A stretch of DNA of 64,000 nt. Origin: an uncultured Dehalococcoidia bacterium. GTDB taxonomy: Bacteria; Chloroflexota; Dehalococcoidia; Lucifugimonadales; UBA1123. The notes beneath the pieces were generated by a model, which did not search any database, was not told where the DNA came from, and saw only the letters and a program-made list of their open reading frames with translations. Of the stretch, positions 51,640 through 61,134 are shown piece by piece (positions within the stretch are counted from its first letter, which is position 1; every line of letters begins with the position of its first letter). The stretch spans positions 744,001 to 808,000 of the forward strand of contig CATOSI010000002.1 in NCBI GenBank assembly GCA_951812505.1, in the 5' to 3' direction. The position numbers and the translations under genes are program-made.

Positions 51640-52632
51640 ATGGTCGGCAATTCTGAATGGACTCCTGAACTGAGCCGACGATGGGACCAGGGAATAGTTC
51701 GTTACCCGGACCCTGCGGTGGAGGCGCTGGACCCGCGCTTCGGCGCCTATCGCATCGGGAATACCGCCATAGAGCGTCTGTTTACCGGAACGCGGTGGGC
51801 CGAGGGCCCCGTCTGGTTTGGCGACTTCAGGTCCCTGGTTTTCAGCGATATACCCAACAACCGGATGCTGCGCTACTGCGAGGTAAGCGATGAGGTCACG
51901 CTGTTTCGTCAGCCCGCCAACTACAGCAACGGCAATACTCGAGACTTGCAGGGGCGCCTGATTTCCTGTGAGCATCTGACCCGCCGGATTACCCGCACCG
52001 AGCACGACGGGAGCCTGACCGTGTTGCTGGACCGCTTCGACGGGAAGCGGCTCAACGCCCCCAATGACGTGGTTGTTCATTCCGACGGGGCCATATGGTT
52101 CACCGACCCCGGCTATGGAATTTTGGTGGGATACGAGGGAGAGCGGGCCGAGGCCGAGCTGCCCAGACGGGTTTACCGACTGGATGCCGTGACGGGCGCA
52201 GCCACCGTCGTAGCCGACGATCTGGTGATGCCCAACGGGCTGTGCTTTTCCCCGGACGAGTCGCTGCTCTACATTTCCGACAGCGGCATCTCTCACGATC
52301 CCGATGCGCCGGGGCACATCCGGGTTTTCGAGGTGGTGGATGGCAGGAAACTGCGTGGAGGCCGGGTCTTCGCTGATGTGACGCCCGGATTCGCCGACGG
52401 CATGAGAACCGACAGCGACGGCAATCTGTGGTCCAGTATGGGCTGGGCCGGACCAGGGACGGATGGCGTTCACTGCCGCACGCCCGACGGTGAATTGATC
52501 GGTCGGATTATCCTCCCTGAACCCTGCTCTAACCTGTGCTTCGGCGGCGTTAAGAAGAACCGCTTGTTCATGACCTGCAGTCAGTCGCTGTACTCGCTGT
52601 ACGTGGAGGCTAGCGGTAACCAATGCCCCTAG
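51640..52632 (+). CDS. SMP-30/gluconolactonase/LRE family lactonase
   Basis: A 330-residue six-bladed propeller of the SMP-30 family, which opens sugar lactones with one divalent metal. Ligand segments are the Glu in WAEGPVWFGDFRSLVFSD, the Asn in LNAPNDVVVHSDGAIWFTDP, the Asn in MPNGLCFSPDESLLYISDSG and the Asp in GFADGMRTDSDGNLW. All are present, so it should be active. GGGGAG lies seven bases before the ATG. It could take part in sugar-acid catabolism with the epimerase, SDR and aldolase genes downstream. Confidence 0.9.
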   Translation: MVGNSEWTPELSRRWDQGIVRYPDPAVEALDPRFGAYRIGNTAIERLFTGTRWAEGPVWFGDFRSLVFSDIPNNRMLRYCEVSDEVTLFRQPANYSNGNTRDLQGRLISCEHLTRRITRTEHDGSLTVLLDRFDGKRLNAPNDVVVHSDGAIWFTDPGYGILVGYEGERAEAELPRRVYRLDAVTGAATVVADDLVMPNGLCFSPDESLLYISDSGISHDPDAPGHIRVFEVVDGRKLRGGRVFADVTPGFADGMRTDSDGNLWSSMGWAGPGTDGVHCRTPDGELIGRIILPEPCSNLCFGGVKKNRLFMTCSQSLYSLYVEASGNQCP

Positions 52633-52674
52633 CAATAACTTCGGCGGGTTTTAACATAGTCAGATCGCTCCCAG

Positions 52675-52705
52675 CCTCTGGATTCCCGCCTTCGCGGGAA
52701 TGACG
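52675..52705. repeat. Dispersed palindromic repeat, copy 4
   Basis: The element reads CCTCTGGATT, core CCCGCCTTCGCGGG, AATGACG. It lies between the SMP-30 gene and the promoter of the DUF3500 gene. Confidence 0.85.
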
Positions 52706-52727
52706 AATAGTGGTTGGTGTATGTCAT

Positions 52728-52755
52728 CTTGAGGAGGCGGTCGCCACTATATAAT
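52728..52755 (+). promoter_or_regulatory. Candidate promoter of the DUF3500 gene
   Basis: A perfect TATAAT at 52750-52755 is preceded 16 bases earlier by CTTGAG. It lies 30 bases before the ATG at 52786. Confidence 0.5.
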
Positions 52756-52785
52756 GGATCGTATTCAACAGGGAGGCAGAAATCT

Positions 52786-53961
52786 ATGACGCTCCAACTC
52801 AAAGAATTCAGGGTTCGAAACCGTCCAGTTGTTTCCGGCCGAAGGCTGGACCCACACATATCGGAGCAGATGGCAGACAACATTCGAAATGCCGAGACGC
52901 AAATAGCCGAACCCTTCAGAGGATTGACTACTGATGGCCAGGTAGTCCCGGGTCTGTTTACGTTGCGAAAGACCGGCTTATCCAATGAAGGGCTGAAACT
53001 GGCGGCCGAGGCCTGGCTGGATTCCATTGACCCCGGTCAGCGCGATGCTGCCCTTTTTTCCTTGGACAGCGATGCCTGGCGCCGCTGGAGCAATATTCAC
53101 GTCTTCCTGATGCGCCACGGTGCGATGATGGAGCCCATGACCCAGGACCAGCGTAACCTGGCTTTCGGTTTGCTCCGGGAAAGTTTCAGCCCCAGCGGCT
53201 TCGAATTGGCGCGCAACATCATGAAACTCAACGATTCCATCCGGGAGATTACCGGCAGCGACGAGGAACTGGGTGAATGGCTGTACTGGTTGAGCGTCCT
53301 GGGCGAGCCTTCCCTGGACGAACCGTGGGGCTGGCAGTTTGACGGCCATCATCTGAATGTCAACTGCTTCGTGCTGGGAGGTCAAATGGTGATGACCCCT
53401 ATGTTCATGGGTTCCGAGCCTGTGGCTGTGGACATTGGAAGGCACGCCGGAACACGGGTCTTCCAGGAGGAAGAGGGTACAGCGTTGAATCTTGCCAGTA
53501 CGCTGTCCGCGGAACAGCGAAGCAAGGCGATAGTCTCTGATGAAGTCCCATCCGGCGTCTTCACCGGCGCATTCAGGGATAATTTTGAGATGCGCTATGA
53601 GGGAATCAAGTTCGATGACCTTTCCAGCCATCAGCAGGCATTGATGTTCAATCTGATCGGCACCTACATCAACCGGATGCGTTCCGATCACGCCCAGCTC
53701 AAAATGGATGAGATAAGGCAGCGCCTCGACCAGACCCACTTTGCATGGATGGGCGGTACTGATGAAGACAGCGTCTTCTATTACCGTGTGCACAGCCCGG
53801 TAATTCTTATCGAGTTCGACCACCAGAATGGTATCTTTCTGGACAACGATGAACCTTCACGAAATCATATCCACACCGTGGTTCGGACTCCCAACGGCAA
53901 CGATTACGGCAAGGACCTGCTGCGGCAACACCGGGAACAGGTCAACCATGATGACTATTAA
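52786..53961 (+). CDS. DUF3500 family protein
   Basis: A 391-residue cytoplasmic protein of the DUF3500 family. Typical segments are PFRGLTTDGQVVPGLF, WGWQFDGHHLNVNCFVLG and SPVILIEFDHQNGIFLDN, with NHIHTVVRTPNGNDYG at the end. The conserved His-His and Asp/His residues suggest a hydrolase or metal site, but no biochemical role is established. GGGAGG lies nine bases upstream of the ATG at 52786 and a TATAAT promoter stands before it. The gene is a single unit. Confidence 0.82.
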   Translation: MTLQLKEFRVRNRPVVSGRRLDPHISEQMADNIRNAETQIAEPFRGLTTDGQVVPGLFTLRKTGLSNEGLKLAAEAWLDSIDPGQRDAALFSLDSDAWRRWSNIHVFLMRHGAMMEPMTQDQRNLAFGLLRESFSPSGFELARNIMKLNDSIREITGSDEELGEWLYWLSVLGEPSLDEPWGWQFDGHHLNVNCFVLGGQMVMTPMFMGSEPVAVDIGRHAGTRVFQEEEGTALNLASTLSAEQRSKAIVSDEVPSGVFTGAFRDNFEMRYEGIKFDDLSSHQQALMFNLIGTYINRMRSDHAQLKMDEIRQRLDQTHFAWMGGTDEDSVFYYRVHSPVILIEFDHQNGIFLDNDEPSRNHIHTVVRTPNGNDYGKDLLRQHREQVNHDDY

Positions 53962-54207
53962 TGGCTGCCGCCCGCACGGTCCATTTCACCTACGCTTTTT
54001 GCACTCGTTGTGACGACCGCCGCAGCGCCAGTGGAGGTTCCTGTTTGTCCTGAACGTTCAGAAGTAACTGTCGAAGCTCGAAACTGCTGATCATAGACGA
54101 GCCCGGCGCCGGTCCAACAGGCTGTTTGGAGCGCATCGAGCCGGACGACGGTCCGTATGCGGCGGGGCGATCAGATCGTCAACCAGGGGAATTAGTCGGA
54201 GGGGAAA

Positions 54208-55038
54208 ATGATAGCTGTAACCGGAGCCGCGGGCAGGCTGGGGCGGATGGTAGTGCAAATGCTGGTCGCTCAGAACAGAGAAGTAATTGCCACAGACCGA
54301 TTGCCTGCCGATGACCTTCCGGCGAAGTTCGTGCGCTGTGACCTTGCGGATGCCGAGGCGGTCGAGGATATTCTCAAGGACGCAGAATCCGTCGTTCACA
54401 TGGGGGCCATTCCCGGACCGCTCCGGGAAGACCCGAGGGCCATCTTCGACAATAATGTGTCCAGCGCGTTCAACGTAATGACGTCCGCGGCGGAGTTGGG
54501 ACTGCGACGCGTGGTGTTTTCGTCCAGCGCCTTTGGCATGGGATGGGCCCACGAGGGAAACGCATTCGTCCCGCTGTACCTGCCGCTGGACGAGGAGCAT
54601 CCCATGATGCCTTTCGAGCCCTACGGACTGTCCAAGCAGGTTGGAGAGGATATCGGCAGAATGATCGCTCGCAGTTCGGACACCACTGTCGTCAGCCTGC
54701 GGTTTACCAACGTGGCGCTTCTGGAAGTACGGGCGGAGTTCCCGTGGGACGCTCCGACTCCGGAGAATCCTCTGACACTGGTTATGTGGGCCTATGCCGA
54801 TGCCAGGGACGTGGCTGAGGCCCACGTACTGGCGCTGGATGCGGAGATAGAAGAGTATGAAGCTTTCATGATCGCCCAGCCTTCCAGCCGTTTCGAAGAG
54901 CCCACGATTGATCTTGTGAAAAGCAACTTTGGCGACCGGGTGGAGATACGGGAAGGGCTGAACGGTAACGCCAGCGTAATCAGCACGAAAAAGGCGCAGC
55001 GAATTCTGGGCTGGAGACCTCGCTACGACTGGAGGTAA
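54208..55038 (+). CDS. NAD-dependent epimerase/dehydratase (extended SDR)
   Basis: A 276-residue extended short-chain dehydrogenase. The cofactor motif VTGAAGRLGRMV is at residues 4-15. The Asp of ATDRLPADD binds the NAD ribose. The VFSSSAFGMGW strand and the catalytic pair in PYGLSKQ (Tyr-x-x-x-Lys) are present. It is shorter than sugar-nucleotide epimerases and resembles uronate dehydrogenases and related enzymes. GGAGGGG precedes the ATG. It converges with an SDR gene eight bases away, and the two may act on related sugar-like compounds. Confidence 0.82.
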   Translation: MIAVTGAAGRLGRMVVQMLVAQNREVIATDRLPADDLPAKFVRCDLADAEAVEDILKDAESVVHMGAIPGPLREDPRAIFDNNVSSAFNVMTSAAELGLRRVVFSSSAFGMGWAHEGNAFVPLYLPLDEEHPMMPFEPYGLSKQVGEDIGRMIARSSDTTVVSLRFTNVALLEVRAEFPWDAPTPENPLTLVMWAYADARDVAEAHVLALDAEIEEYEAFMIAQPSSRFEEPTIDLVKSNFGDRVEIREGLNGNASVISTKKAQRILGWRPRYDWR

Positions 55039-55045
55039 GATGTTT

Positions 55046-55828
55046 TCAGTGCATTATCAGGCCGCCGTCCACGTTGAACGCTTGGCCCGTTATGTTGCGT
55101 GAACCCGGTCCAGCCAGAAATACCGCCATCTCGGCTATATCTTCAGGCTCGTTTGCTCGACCGATTGGTATTGTGGCGCTTCTCCGCTCTTCCAGTTCAT
55201 CCAGAGAGATGCCAAGGTTCTGCGACCGCTGAACTGCCGTAGCCTGGCTCATAGCCGTGCGGGTTACGCCGGGGCAAATAGCGTTCACGTTGATGTCGTA
55301 TCCCCCGAGCTGGTGGGCCGCTATGTGAGTCATGGCGATTACGGCCCCCTTGCTGGCGGCGTAGGCCGCGTTGGAAGTGCCCGAATAACCCTTGCCCGCG
55401 ATTGACGCGATGTTGATGATTCGGCCTCCGCGCCCGCCGTCAATCATCTTCCGGGCGACTCTTTGAAGGCAGAAGAACGTTCCCCTGGCGTTGACTCGGT
55501 GGATTCTGTCCCAGTCATCCACGGTCAGATCCATAATGTCCGCGTGGCGGGTGACTCCGGCATTGTTCACCAGTATGTCTATGCGGCCAAACGCATTCAA
55601 TGCCTCATCTACAACACGGTCAATGTCGTCAATGTCGCCTATATCGGCCCCGACTGCTATGGCCTCATGACCAAGCTCTCTGATGGCGATAGTAGTCTGT
55701 TCAACCAGCTTTCCGTTTATGTCGGTGGCGACTACGCTTGCGCCTTCGATGGCGAGTCGCATTGCGATGGATCTTCCCATTCCCTGTGCCGCGCCCGTAA
55801 CCAGCGCGACTTTACCATTGAGAGACAT
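55046..55828 (-). CDS. SDR family oxidoreductase
   Basis: A 260-residue classical short-chain dehydrogenase. It has TGAAQGMGRSI at residues 11-21, the Asp of VVATDINGK that favours NAD, NNAGVTRHADI near 88, and the active site with Ser in IINIASIAGKG and Tyr-x-x-x-Lys in AAYAASKGAVI. The C terminus ends with GQAFNVDGGLIMH. It is a different subfamily from the SDR at 6379-7131. The substrate is unknown. Confidence 0.87.
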   Translation of the reverse strand: MSLNGKVALVTGAAQGMGRSIAMRLAIEGASVVATDINGKLVEQTTIAIRELGHEAIAVGADIGDIDDIDRVVDEALNAFGRIDILVNNAGVTRHADIMDLTVDDWDRIHRVNARGTFFCLQRVARKMIDGGRGGRIINIASIAGKGYSGTSNAAYAASKGAVIAMTHIAAHQLGGYDINVNAICPGVTRTAMSQATAVQRSQNLGISLDELEERRSATIPIGRANEPEDIAEMAVFLAGPGSRNITGQAFNVDGGLIMH

Positions 55829-56186
55829 TTGGATACCTCCAGTCTTATTGGCACTGCCAGGAGTTTACCGGATAGTATTCAATACTTGCATGTCCATGCA
55901 GTGTTCGGGCTGACATCCGACCCTGTCTCTGAACACCTGCGCTTCGATACCACGGTGCTCTAATAGGAAGCATCAATTATCTGGTGGACAGCGATAGGTC
56001 GCACCACGTCTCGTCATTCCCGCGAAGGCGGGAATCCAGTGTGCGATTGCCGACCGCACTGCTTCCACCCACCACTTCTGTGATGCTTCCGCTCCAATAG
56101 GTTGCCTACCTTTGGCGCATCATCAAAATCCTGCTACGCTATTAGCTCACGGGCACTGTATCGAACCAAGAATGGAGAGTTCCCTC
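55829..56186. other. Intergenic region with one dispersed repeat
   Basis: This 358-base stretch separates the SDR from the aldolase gene. It contains repeat copy 5 (56012-56040). I see no gene in it, and no promoter beyond generic AT-rich patches. Confidence 0.55.
56012..56040. repeat. Dispersed palindromic repeat, copy 5
   Basis: CGTCATT, core CCCGCGAAGGCGGG, AATCCAG. It has the same orientation as copy 1. Confidence 0.85.
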
Positions 56187-56954
56187 ATGCGAACAAACAC
56201 GACCAAGGCTAAACTCAACGACGACAACGTCGTCTTCGGAGCCATCATCACCCGCTACGCTCCCGATATGGTGGAAATCTTCGGCGCTCTCGGTTATGAC
56301 TTTGTGATGATTGATTGCGAACACGGACCCGCCGACCTGGACCAGGTCGAACACATGGTGCGCGCCGCAGAGTCCTTCGAGATCACTCCCATCGCCCGCA
56401 TTCCCGACCACTCCGAGCATACCATCCTCCGATTCCTCGACCGAGGTCTTCAGGGGATAATCGTGCCCCACGTCAATACCGGGGAGCAGGCCGCGGCTAT
56501 TGCCCGGGCCGCTCGTTACTATCCTGACGGCTACCGCGGAATGGGTGGCGGTCGGGCCCAGGACTACGGTATAGGCGTGTCCCGGGACGAGGCGACAGCC
56601 TGGATTAACTCCCAGGTGCTGGTAATCCCCATGGTCGAAGACATCGAAGCAGTCCGCAATCTCGACGACATCCTCCAGGTATCCGGGGCCGACGTTCTCC
56701 ATGTGGCGGCCTCCGACCTGGGCCAAAGTCTGGGCAACCCCGGTACATCCGAAGTCCGCCGGGTAATGAGCGAGGTCATCCCTCGGATTCGGGCCGGCGG
56801 CAAATTCGCCGGAGTAGGCGGCAACAATCCCGCCGACACCGCCGGAGTGGCCGAGTTCATCAACCAGGGCGCGAACTTCGTGACCGTTTCAGCCTGGGGC
56901 CTGCTCCGCATCGGAGCTGAAGATTTCCTGAACGACGTGAAAGCTGCTCTATAG
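56187..56954 (+). CDS. HpcH/HpaI family aldolase
   Basis: A 255-residue TIM-barrel class II aldolase of the HpcH/HpaI/citrate-lyase-beta family, which cleaves 2-keto-3-deoxy or 4-hydroxy-2-keto acids to pyruvate and an aldehyde. Motifs are FVMIDCEHGPADLDQ, ITPIARIPD with the substrate Arg, GIIVPHVNTGEQ, the metal Glu in VIPMVEDIEAV and the Asp in VAASDLGQSLG. GGAG nine bases before the ATG at 56187 supports this start over an upstream ATG. It lies 36 bases before an MBL-fold gene and may be in one unit with it. Confidence 0.87.
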   Translation: MRTNTTKAKLNDDNVVFGAIITRYAPDMVEIFGALGYDFVMIDCEHGPADLDQVEHMVRAAESFEITPIARIPDHSEHTILRFLDRGLQGIIVPHVNTGEQAAAIARAARYYPDGYRGMGGGRAQDYGIGVSRDEATAWINSQVLVIPMVEDIEAVRNLDDILQVSGADVLHVAASDLGQSLGNPGTSEVRRVMSEVIPRIRAGGKFAGVGGNNPADTAGVAEFINQGANFVTVSAWGLLRIGAEDFLNDVKAAL

Positions 56955-56990
56955 ACCGACATTCCGCATTGCCGAACTCGGAGGGACAAG

Positions 56991-57887
56991 ATGAGTGTTT
57001 CGCTGGACTGGCTGGGAGTCTCCACTTACCGGTTGATAGTAGATGACCTGGTCATCTTCCTCGATGCATACATTGACCGGAACCCGCTGGCTCCGCCGGT
57101 CGGTATGCGAATATCGGATGTGCAAAGGGCCGACTACGTGCTGGTGGGACACTCCCACTTCGACCACCTCTGGGGAGCCGAGCGAATTGCTCACCAGACG
57201 GGGGCGACGATCATCGGCTCCCACGAGTCGGTGAGGCTGATGGAAATAGAAGAGGTGCCGGATAAACAGCTGGTGGCCGTGGCGGGCGGGGAGCGGGCCA
57301 GGCTGTCGGACAGCGTGTCGGTGCGGGTGTTTCCCAGCCAGCACTCCTGCATCTGGAGCACGGCGGGCGCATCGGGGGAGGTCTGCCTGGGCGACCTGGG
57401 CTTGACCTTGGACGAACGGCAGGCGAATCTGGACAGCCAATCGGCCCTGCGCAGGTCGTCCGACGTCCCTGGGATGGCGGAGGCCGTAGCCCACATGACG
57501 GAGTGTACCCAGCAACCGCGCGGCGAGGGCGGGGCGCTGGCTTACCTGATAGAGACTCCGCTGGGGAGCATACTTTGGAAAGACACCTCAGGGCATTGGA
57601 CCGGGATATTGCGCGACCTGCGGCCAGACGCGGCGCTGCTGGCGGCAGCCGGCCGGGGCAATATAGACGGCGAGCCCATACAGGGTACGCTGGCCCAATT
57701 CGTCGCGCGGGAGGCGGACCTGCTGAGGCCAAGGCGCATTGTGCTCGGTCATCACGACGATTGGAACCCACCGATGACCAGTCCCACCGACATGGAACCC
57801 ATAGAGCGGGAGCTTTCCCGCCAGGCTCCAAGGGTGGAGCTTGTGCAGATGGACTACCTGGATGGCTATCCTATACTCGGGCGGTGA
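56991..57887 (+). CDS. MBL-fold metallo-hydrolase
   Basis: A 298-residue metallo-beta-lactamase-fold protein. The metal motif is VGHSHFDHLWGAERI near residues 48-62, with Ser replacing the more usual residue between the first two histidines. Later ligands are in SQHSCIW, the TPLGSILWKD region and the C-terminal LGHHDDWNPP. This pattern belongs to the UlaG/YtnP-like branch of lactonases and phosphodiesterases. GGAGGG precedes the ATG. It may hydrolyse a lactone that feeds the aldolase just upstream, which is an inference from position only. Confidence 0.78.
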   Translation: MSVSLDWLGVSTYRLIVDDLVIFLDAYIDRNPLAPPVGMRISDVQRADYVLVGHSHFDHLWGAERIAHQTGATIIGSHESVRLMEIEEVPDKQLVAVAGGERARLSDSVSVRVFPSQHSCIWSTAGASGEVCLGDLGLTLDERQANLDSQSALRRSSDVPGMAEAVAHMTECTQQPRGEGGALAYLIETPLGSILWKDTSGHWTGILRDLRPDAALLAAAGRGNIDGEPIQGTLAQFVAREADLLRPRRIVLGHHDDWNPPMTSPTDMEPIERELSRQAPRVELVQMDYLDGYPILGR

Positions 57888-57927
57888 ACCAGACTATCTG
57901 CCCGGCCAACCGTCCGAACCCATATCG

Positions 57928-58695
57928 CTAGACAGTCACCCCGACGGTGATTGCGCCGAAGTAGCCGTCGCCATCTTCAGCGACCGATGCCAGCAGGTTT
58001 CTCTCTGCCGGATCGCCTCGCAGCACCGAGTCGTCCGCGTTGCGCGTCGTACGGCTGGGTCGGTCACGATAGGGCATCCGGGTATAGACGACGTCGGTGA
58101 AATCGTCCGGGAAGTAGAACTGGGAGGTCGCGTACGTATTGTTGCCGTAGTGGACCTTGAAGTGGATATGCACCGTCCGGCCTGGGTACCAGCCGGGATA
58201 GATGGTGTCGAACATGGCGACGCCATCGGTGTCTGTTACCTGTATCCCGCGAAGGAATGTCTGCCCCGACGTATCCTGTCCGCCGGGCTGGTCAGGATAC
58301 CCTGAGTAGGCCCCACTAGCGTCAGTGTGCCACAGATCCACGAGAGCGTCCTTCAGAGGCGCGCAGTCGCCGTCCACGCTCATGACGCGGACAGCCATCC
58401 TCAGCGGCGCCCCGATGCGGTCCTCAACGATGTTTTGTCGTATCCGGTTCGTGTCGAAGTAGAACGGTCCCCCGGTTGCTTGAGGCGTCAGTACGCAGAC
58501 GGGCGTGTCGTCGAGCGGTATAAGAGACGCCGAAGAGGACGTTGCGGTGGAAGGAGGCTTATTCGCTGTGCCTGGAGGCGTCGGCGTGAGTGTTTGGCTT
58601 TTGGGCGCGTCGGAGCTGCGTATGCCACAGGCCGTCAGCAGCGCGATGCCGAGAATGCCCATCTTCCGCAACAGTTCTCTTCTCTTCAGATCCAT
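57928..58695 (-). CDS. Exported intradiol ring-cleavage dioxygenase-like lipoprotein
   Basis: A 255-residue protein. The N terminus has RRELLRKMGILGIALLTACG, a twin-arginine-like or lipoprotein signal whose Cys is the likely anchor. A Ser/Thr/Pro linker follows. The enzyme domain has TGGPFYFDTN, DLWHTDASGAYSGY with one Tyr iron ligand, and IYPGWYPGRTVHIHFKV with the second Tyr and two His ligands. The four non-heme Fe(III) ligands are therefore present. Intradiol enzymes split catechols between the hydroxyls, and this exported subfamily has few known substrates. It stands alone. Confidence 0.83.
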   Translation of the reverse strand: MDLKRRELLRKMGILGIALLTACGIRSSDAPKSQTLTPTPPGTANKPPSTATSSSASLIPLDDTPVCVLTPQATGGPFYFDTNRIRQNIVEDRIGAPLRMAVRVMSVDGDCAPLKDALVDLWHTDASGAYSGYPDQPGGQDTSGQTFLRGIQVTDTDGVAMFDTIYPGWYPGRTVHIHFKVHYGNNTYATSQFYFPDDFTDVVYTRMPYRDRPSRTTRNADDSVLRGDPAERNLLASVAEDGDGYFGAITVGVTV

Positions 58696-59002
58696 TCCGC
58701 CTGCCTCCGTTTCGCGCTCAATTGAACAGAAGGGCTGACGCCCGCGGTCATATACCGTAGAGTGGCGTAAGAGTACGTCATCCTGTTGACGCGGGCTAGT
58801 ACCAAGTCCATGTATTTATGACATTGTCGGGTCGCCCCCAACCTCTGGATTCCCGCCTTCGCGGGAATGACGGTTAGCAGTTGGAGTATGGCATATTCAT
58901 ATGGATGTGATAGTAGTAATGATGTAGAAATAGGAGGATACGCTTTAGCGTAATCTCGAGTCGGTAAAGGTATATCGAATACCACGAAGGGAGGCCGGGA
59001 AG
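58696..59002. other. Intergenic region with one dispersed repeat
   Basis: This stretch between divergent dioxygenase and peptidase genes holds repeat copy 6 (58842-58872) and an AT-rich zone near 58880-58960 that probably carries the peptidase promoter. No gene is seen. Confidence 0.55.
58842..58872. repeat. Dispersed palindromic repeat, copy 6
   Basis: CCTCTGGATT, core CCCGCCTTCGCGGG, AATGACGG. It is nearly identical to copy 4. Confidence 0.85.
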
Positions 59003-60844
59003 ATGGCTCGTTCGACCAGGGCAGATGAATCGAAGCTGAGTCTGGAGCAGGTCTTGTCTATACAGTCTCTGGTTGACGCGGAGACACCTCGATGGTCGCC
59101 GGATGGCGCTCGGATTCTCTTTGTCTCATCCCTGGGGGACACGTCCGAACTGTGGAGCGTCCCGGTAGATGAAGGATTCCCAACTCGCCTGACGGTGGGA
59201 GCCGGAGATGGGGGCGCGGCGCCTCGCATCCCTCTCTGGTCACCGGATGGCGCCTGCGTTTCCTGCGTCTCCGGAAAGAGTGGGACTGATGAGGTGTGGC
59301 TGTGGCCCTTCAACGGGGACGCCGGGTTCCAGCTGACCTCGCTGGGTAGCCGTATCCACTCGATGAACTGGTCTCCCGGCGGAGGGAGCGTCGCGGTGTC
59401 CTGCAATCGCTACGGCTCGTATGACATATACCTGGTGGGGGTCCCGTCAGGGAAGGTTGTTCGCCTTACCGATGGTCCACTCTATGCGGTGAATCCGGTG
59501 TTTACTCCCGATGGCCGGCACATCCTGTATGTCCGGCTGGATGACAGGTGGGAGGACCATGACATCCTCAGAATCACGCCGGACGGCGAACAACCGCAGA
59601 TCATTGTCCATGACACCGACTTCTTTGACTACAGCTACGGGGGAACTTTTGGCTATCCCCTGGTCTCGCCTGACGGTGAGCGGGCTCTCTTTCGCAGCCA
59701 GCGCAGCGGCCACATCAACATCTGGACCGCGCCCGTAGCCGGTGGCGAGCCGGAGCCTCTGGCGCCCGAGGAGGCGGATCAGGATGACGCCGTATGGTCT
59801 CCCTCAGGGCGCCAGGTAGCCTACACCTCCAACCACAATGGCGCTCTGGAATTGAGGGTAGCGGACGCTTCCAGCGGAGAGTCCAGGGCGCTCTTCTCAC
59901 CGGGAGTCGGAGTATGCTCGACGCCGCAGTGGTCGCCGGACGGCTCGCAGGTTGTCTTCCGACACGGGACTCCTACTTCTCCTACGGACCTCTGGGTCGT
60001 CTCTGTGGAAGACGGCCGGGCCCGACAACTGACCGACTCAGGAATTGACCGCAGGCTGACAGAGCGATTGACCGTGCCTGAAAAGGTCACATACGAGAGT
60101 TTCGACGGTCTAATTATCGATGCGTATCTCTATAGTCCTGAAAGCAGGGAAAGAGGTGAGAAGCGCCCCGGACTGCTGTTCATCCATGGTGGGCCAACCA
60201 ACCAGTTCAGCGACGACTTCCAGCCCTATGTCCAGTATTTCGTCCAGTGCGGTTACGTGGTGCTGCTGCCCAACATCCGTGGGAGTTCAGGTTACGGCAA
60301 GGCCTTCGAAGAGCTGAACGACAGGGACTGGGGCGGCGGCGACCTGAAGGACGCTATTGCCGGGGCCGAGTTCCTGAAGGGGCTTGGATACGTGGACCCA
60401 CAGGCCATCGGCATTACGGGCACAAGCTACGGCGGTATCCTCACGATGTGCGCGGTCACGTTTGCGCCGGGCGCGTTCCAAGCGGCAGTCCCTATGTCCG
60501 GCTACAGCGATTGGCCGTCGCTGCGCCACCAGTTGGAGTTGAGGCATATCAAGCTCCTGGAGCATGAGTTCGGCGCCTTCGAGGAAAATGAGGACGTCTG
60601 GTATCGCTGCTCGCCCTTCTACAGAGTCAGGGACGCGACCACACCGACCTTTGTCCTCCACGGAGAGGGAAGGGAGGACTGGCCCGAGACGTCACGAGAC
60701 TTTGCGGTAGAGATGAAGCGACACTATAAGACGACTGAATACAAGGTGTACCCCAACGACGGCTTCTACGTGGGTACACCGCCCAACGTCCGACAGATGC
60801 TGTTGGATGTTGCCGACTTCCTCGACCGCTTCCTGCGCGATTAG
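59003..60844 (+). CDS. S9 family prolyl oligopeptidase-like hydrolase with altered catalytic triad
   Basis: A 613-residue protein. Residues of about 30-345 form a WD40/TolB-type propeller (repeats such as PRWSPDGARILFVS, PLWSPDGACVS, PQWSPDGSQVVF). Residues 360-613 are an alpha/beta hydrolase with the oxyanion region FIHGGPTNQF, the nucleophile Ser475 in ITGTSYGG and a likely Asp559 in HGEGREDW. The position of the catalytic His is filled by Phe588-Tyr589 in YPNDGFYVG, where family members usually have G-H. It may be an inactive or differently wired enzyme. No signal peptide is seen. The gene is a single unit. Confidence 0.82.
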   Translation: MARSTRADESKLSLEQVLSIQSLVDAETPRWSPDGARILFVSSLGDTSELWSVPVDEGFPTRLTVGAGDGGAAPRIPLWSPDGACVSCVSGKSGTDEVWLWPFNGDAGFQLTSLGSRIHSMNWSPGGGSVAVSCNRYGSYDIYLVGVPSGKVVRLTDGPLYAVNPVFTPDGRHILYVRLDDRWEDHDILRITPDGEQPQIIVHDTDFFDYSYGGTFGYPLVSPDGERALFRSQRSGHINIWTAPVAGGEPEPLAPEEADQDDAVWSPSGRQVAYTSNHNGALELRVADASSGESRALFSPGVGVCSTPQWSPDGSQVVFRHGTPTSPTDLWVVSVEDGRARQLTDSGIDRRLTERLTVPEKVTYESFDGLIIDAYLYSPESRERGEKRPGLLFIHGGPTNQFSDDFQPYVQYFVQCGYVVLLPNIRGSSGYGKAFEELNDRDWGGGDLKDAIAGAEFLKGLGYVDPQAIGITGTSYGGILTMCAVTFAPGAFQAAVPMSGYSDWPSLRHQLELRHIKLLEHEFGAFEENEDVWYRCSPFYRVRDATTPTFVLHGEGREDWPETSRDFAVEMKRHYKTTEYKVYPNDGFYVGTPPNVRQMLLDVADFLDRFLRD

Positions 60845-60937
60845 CCTGTTGACGCCTCGGACGGTCTCAAGGTCGGCACCGCAGTCACACCCTCACACTC
60901 AGGGTCTTTCGGTTGTCCGACTTGACCTCTGGCTAAC

Positions 60938-60958
60938 GGGCAACCACAAGGGTTGCCC
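60938..60958. repeat. Short hairpin repeat GGGCAACC/GGTTGCCC
   Basis: An eight-base stem with a five-base loop (ACAAG), followed by CCTACG. Elements with this core are common intergenic repeats in other genomes. Only one copy is seen in this window. Confidence 0.6.
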
Positions 60959-61104
60959 CTACGGAGCAATACGCCAATTTACTGTGGGAGCTTGACTAAA
61001 TGTTGATAATCGAAAGGCCCTGCCCTTACACTAGGTTCTGTTGACATTCTATGATTTTCCCTGCCCTCAAGGAGTTGCAGTACGGAAAATAGCTACACCC
61101 CACC

Positions 61105-61134
61105 CCCTGGATTCCCGTTTTCACGAGAATGACG
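61105..61134. repeat. Dispersed palindromic repeat, copy 7 (diverged)
   Basis: CCCCTGGATT, core CCCGTTTTCACGAG, AATGACG. The two arms have changed together less well than in other copies, so the hairpin is weaker. Confidence 0.65.
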
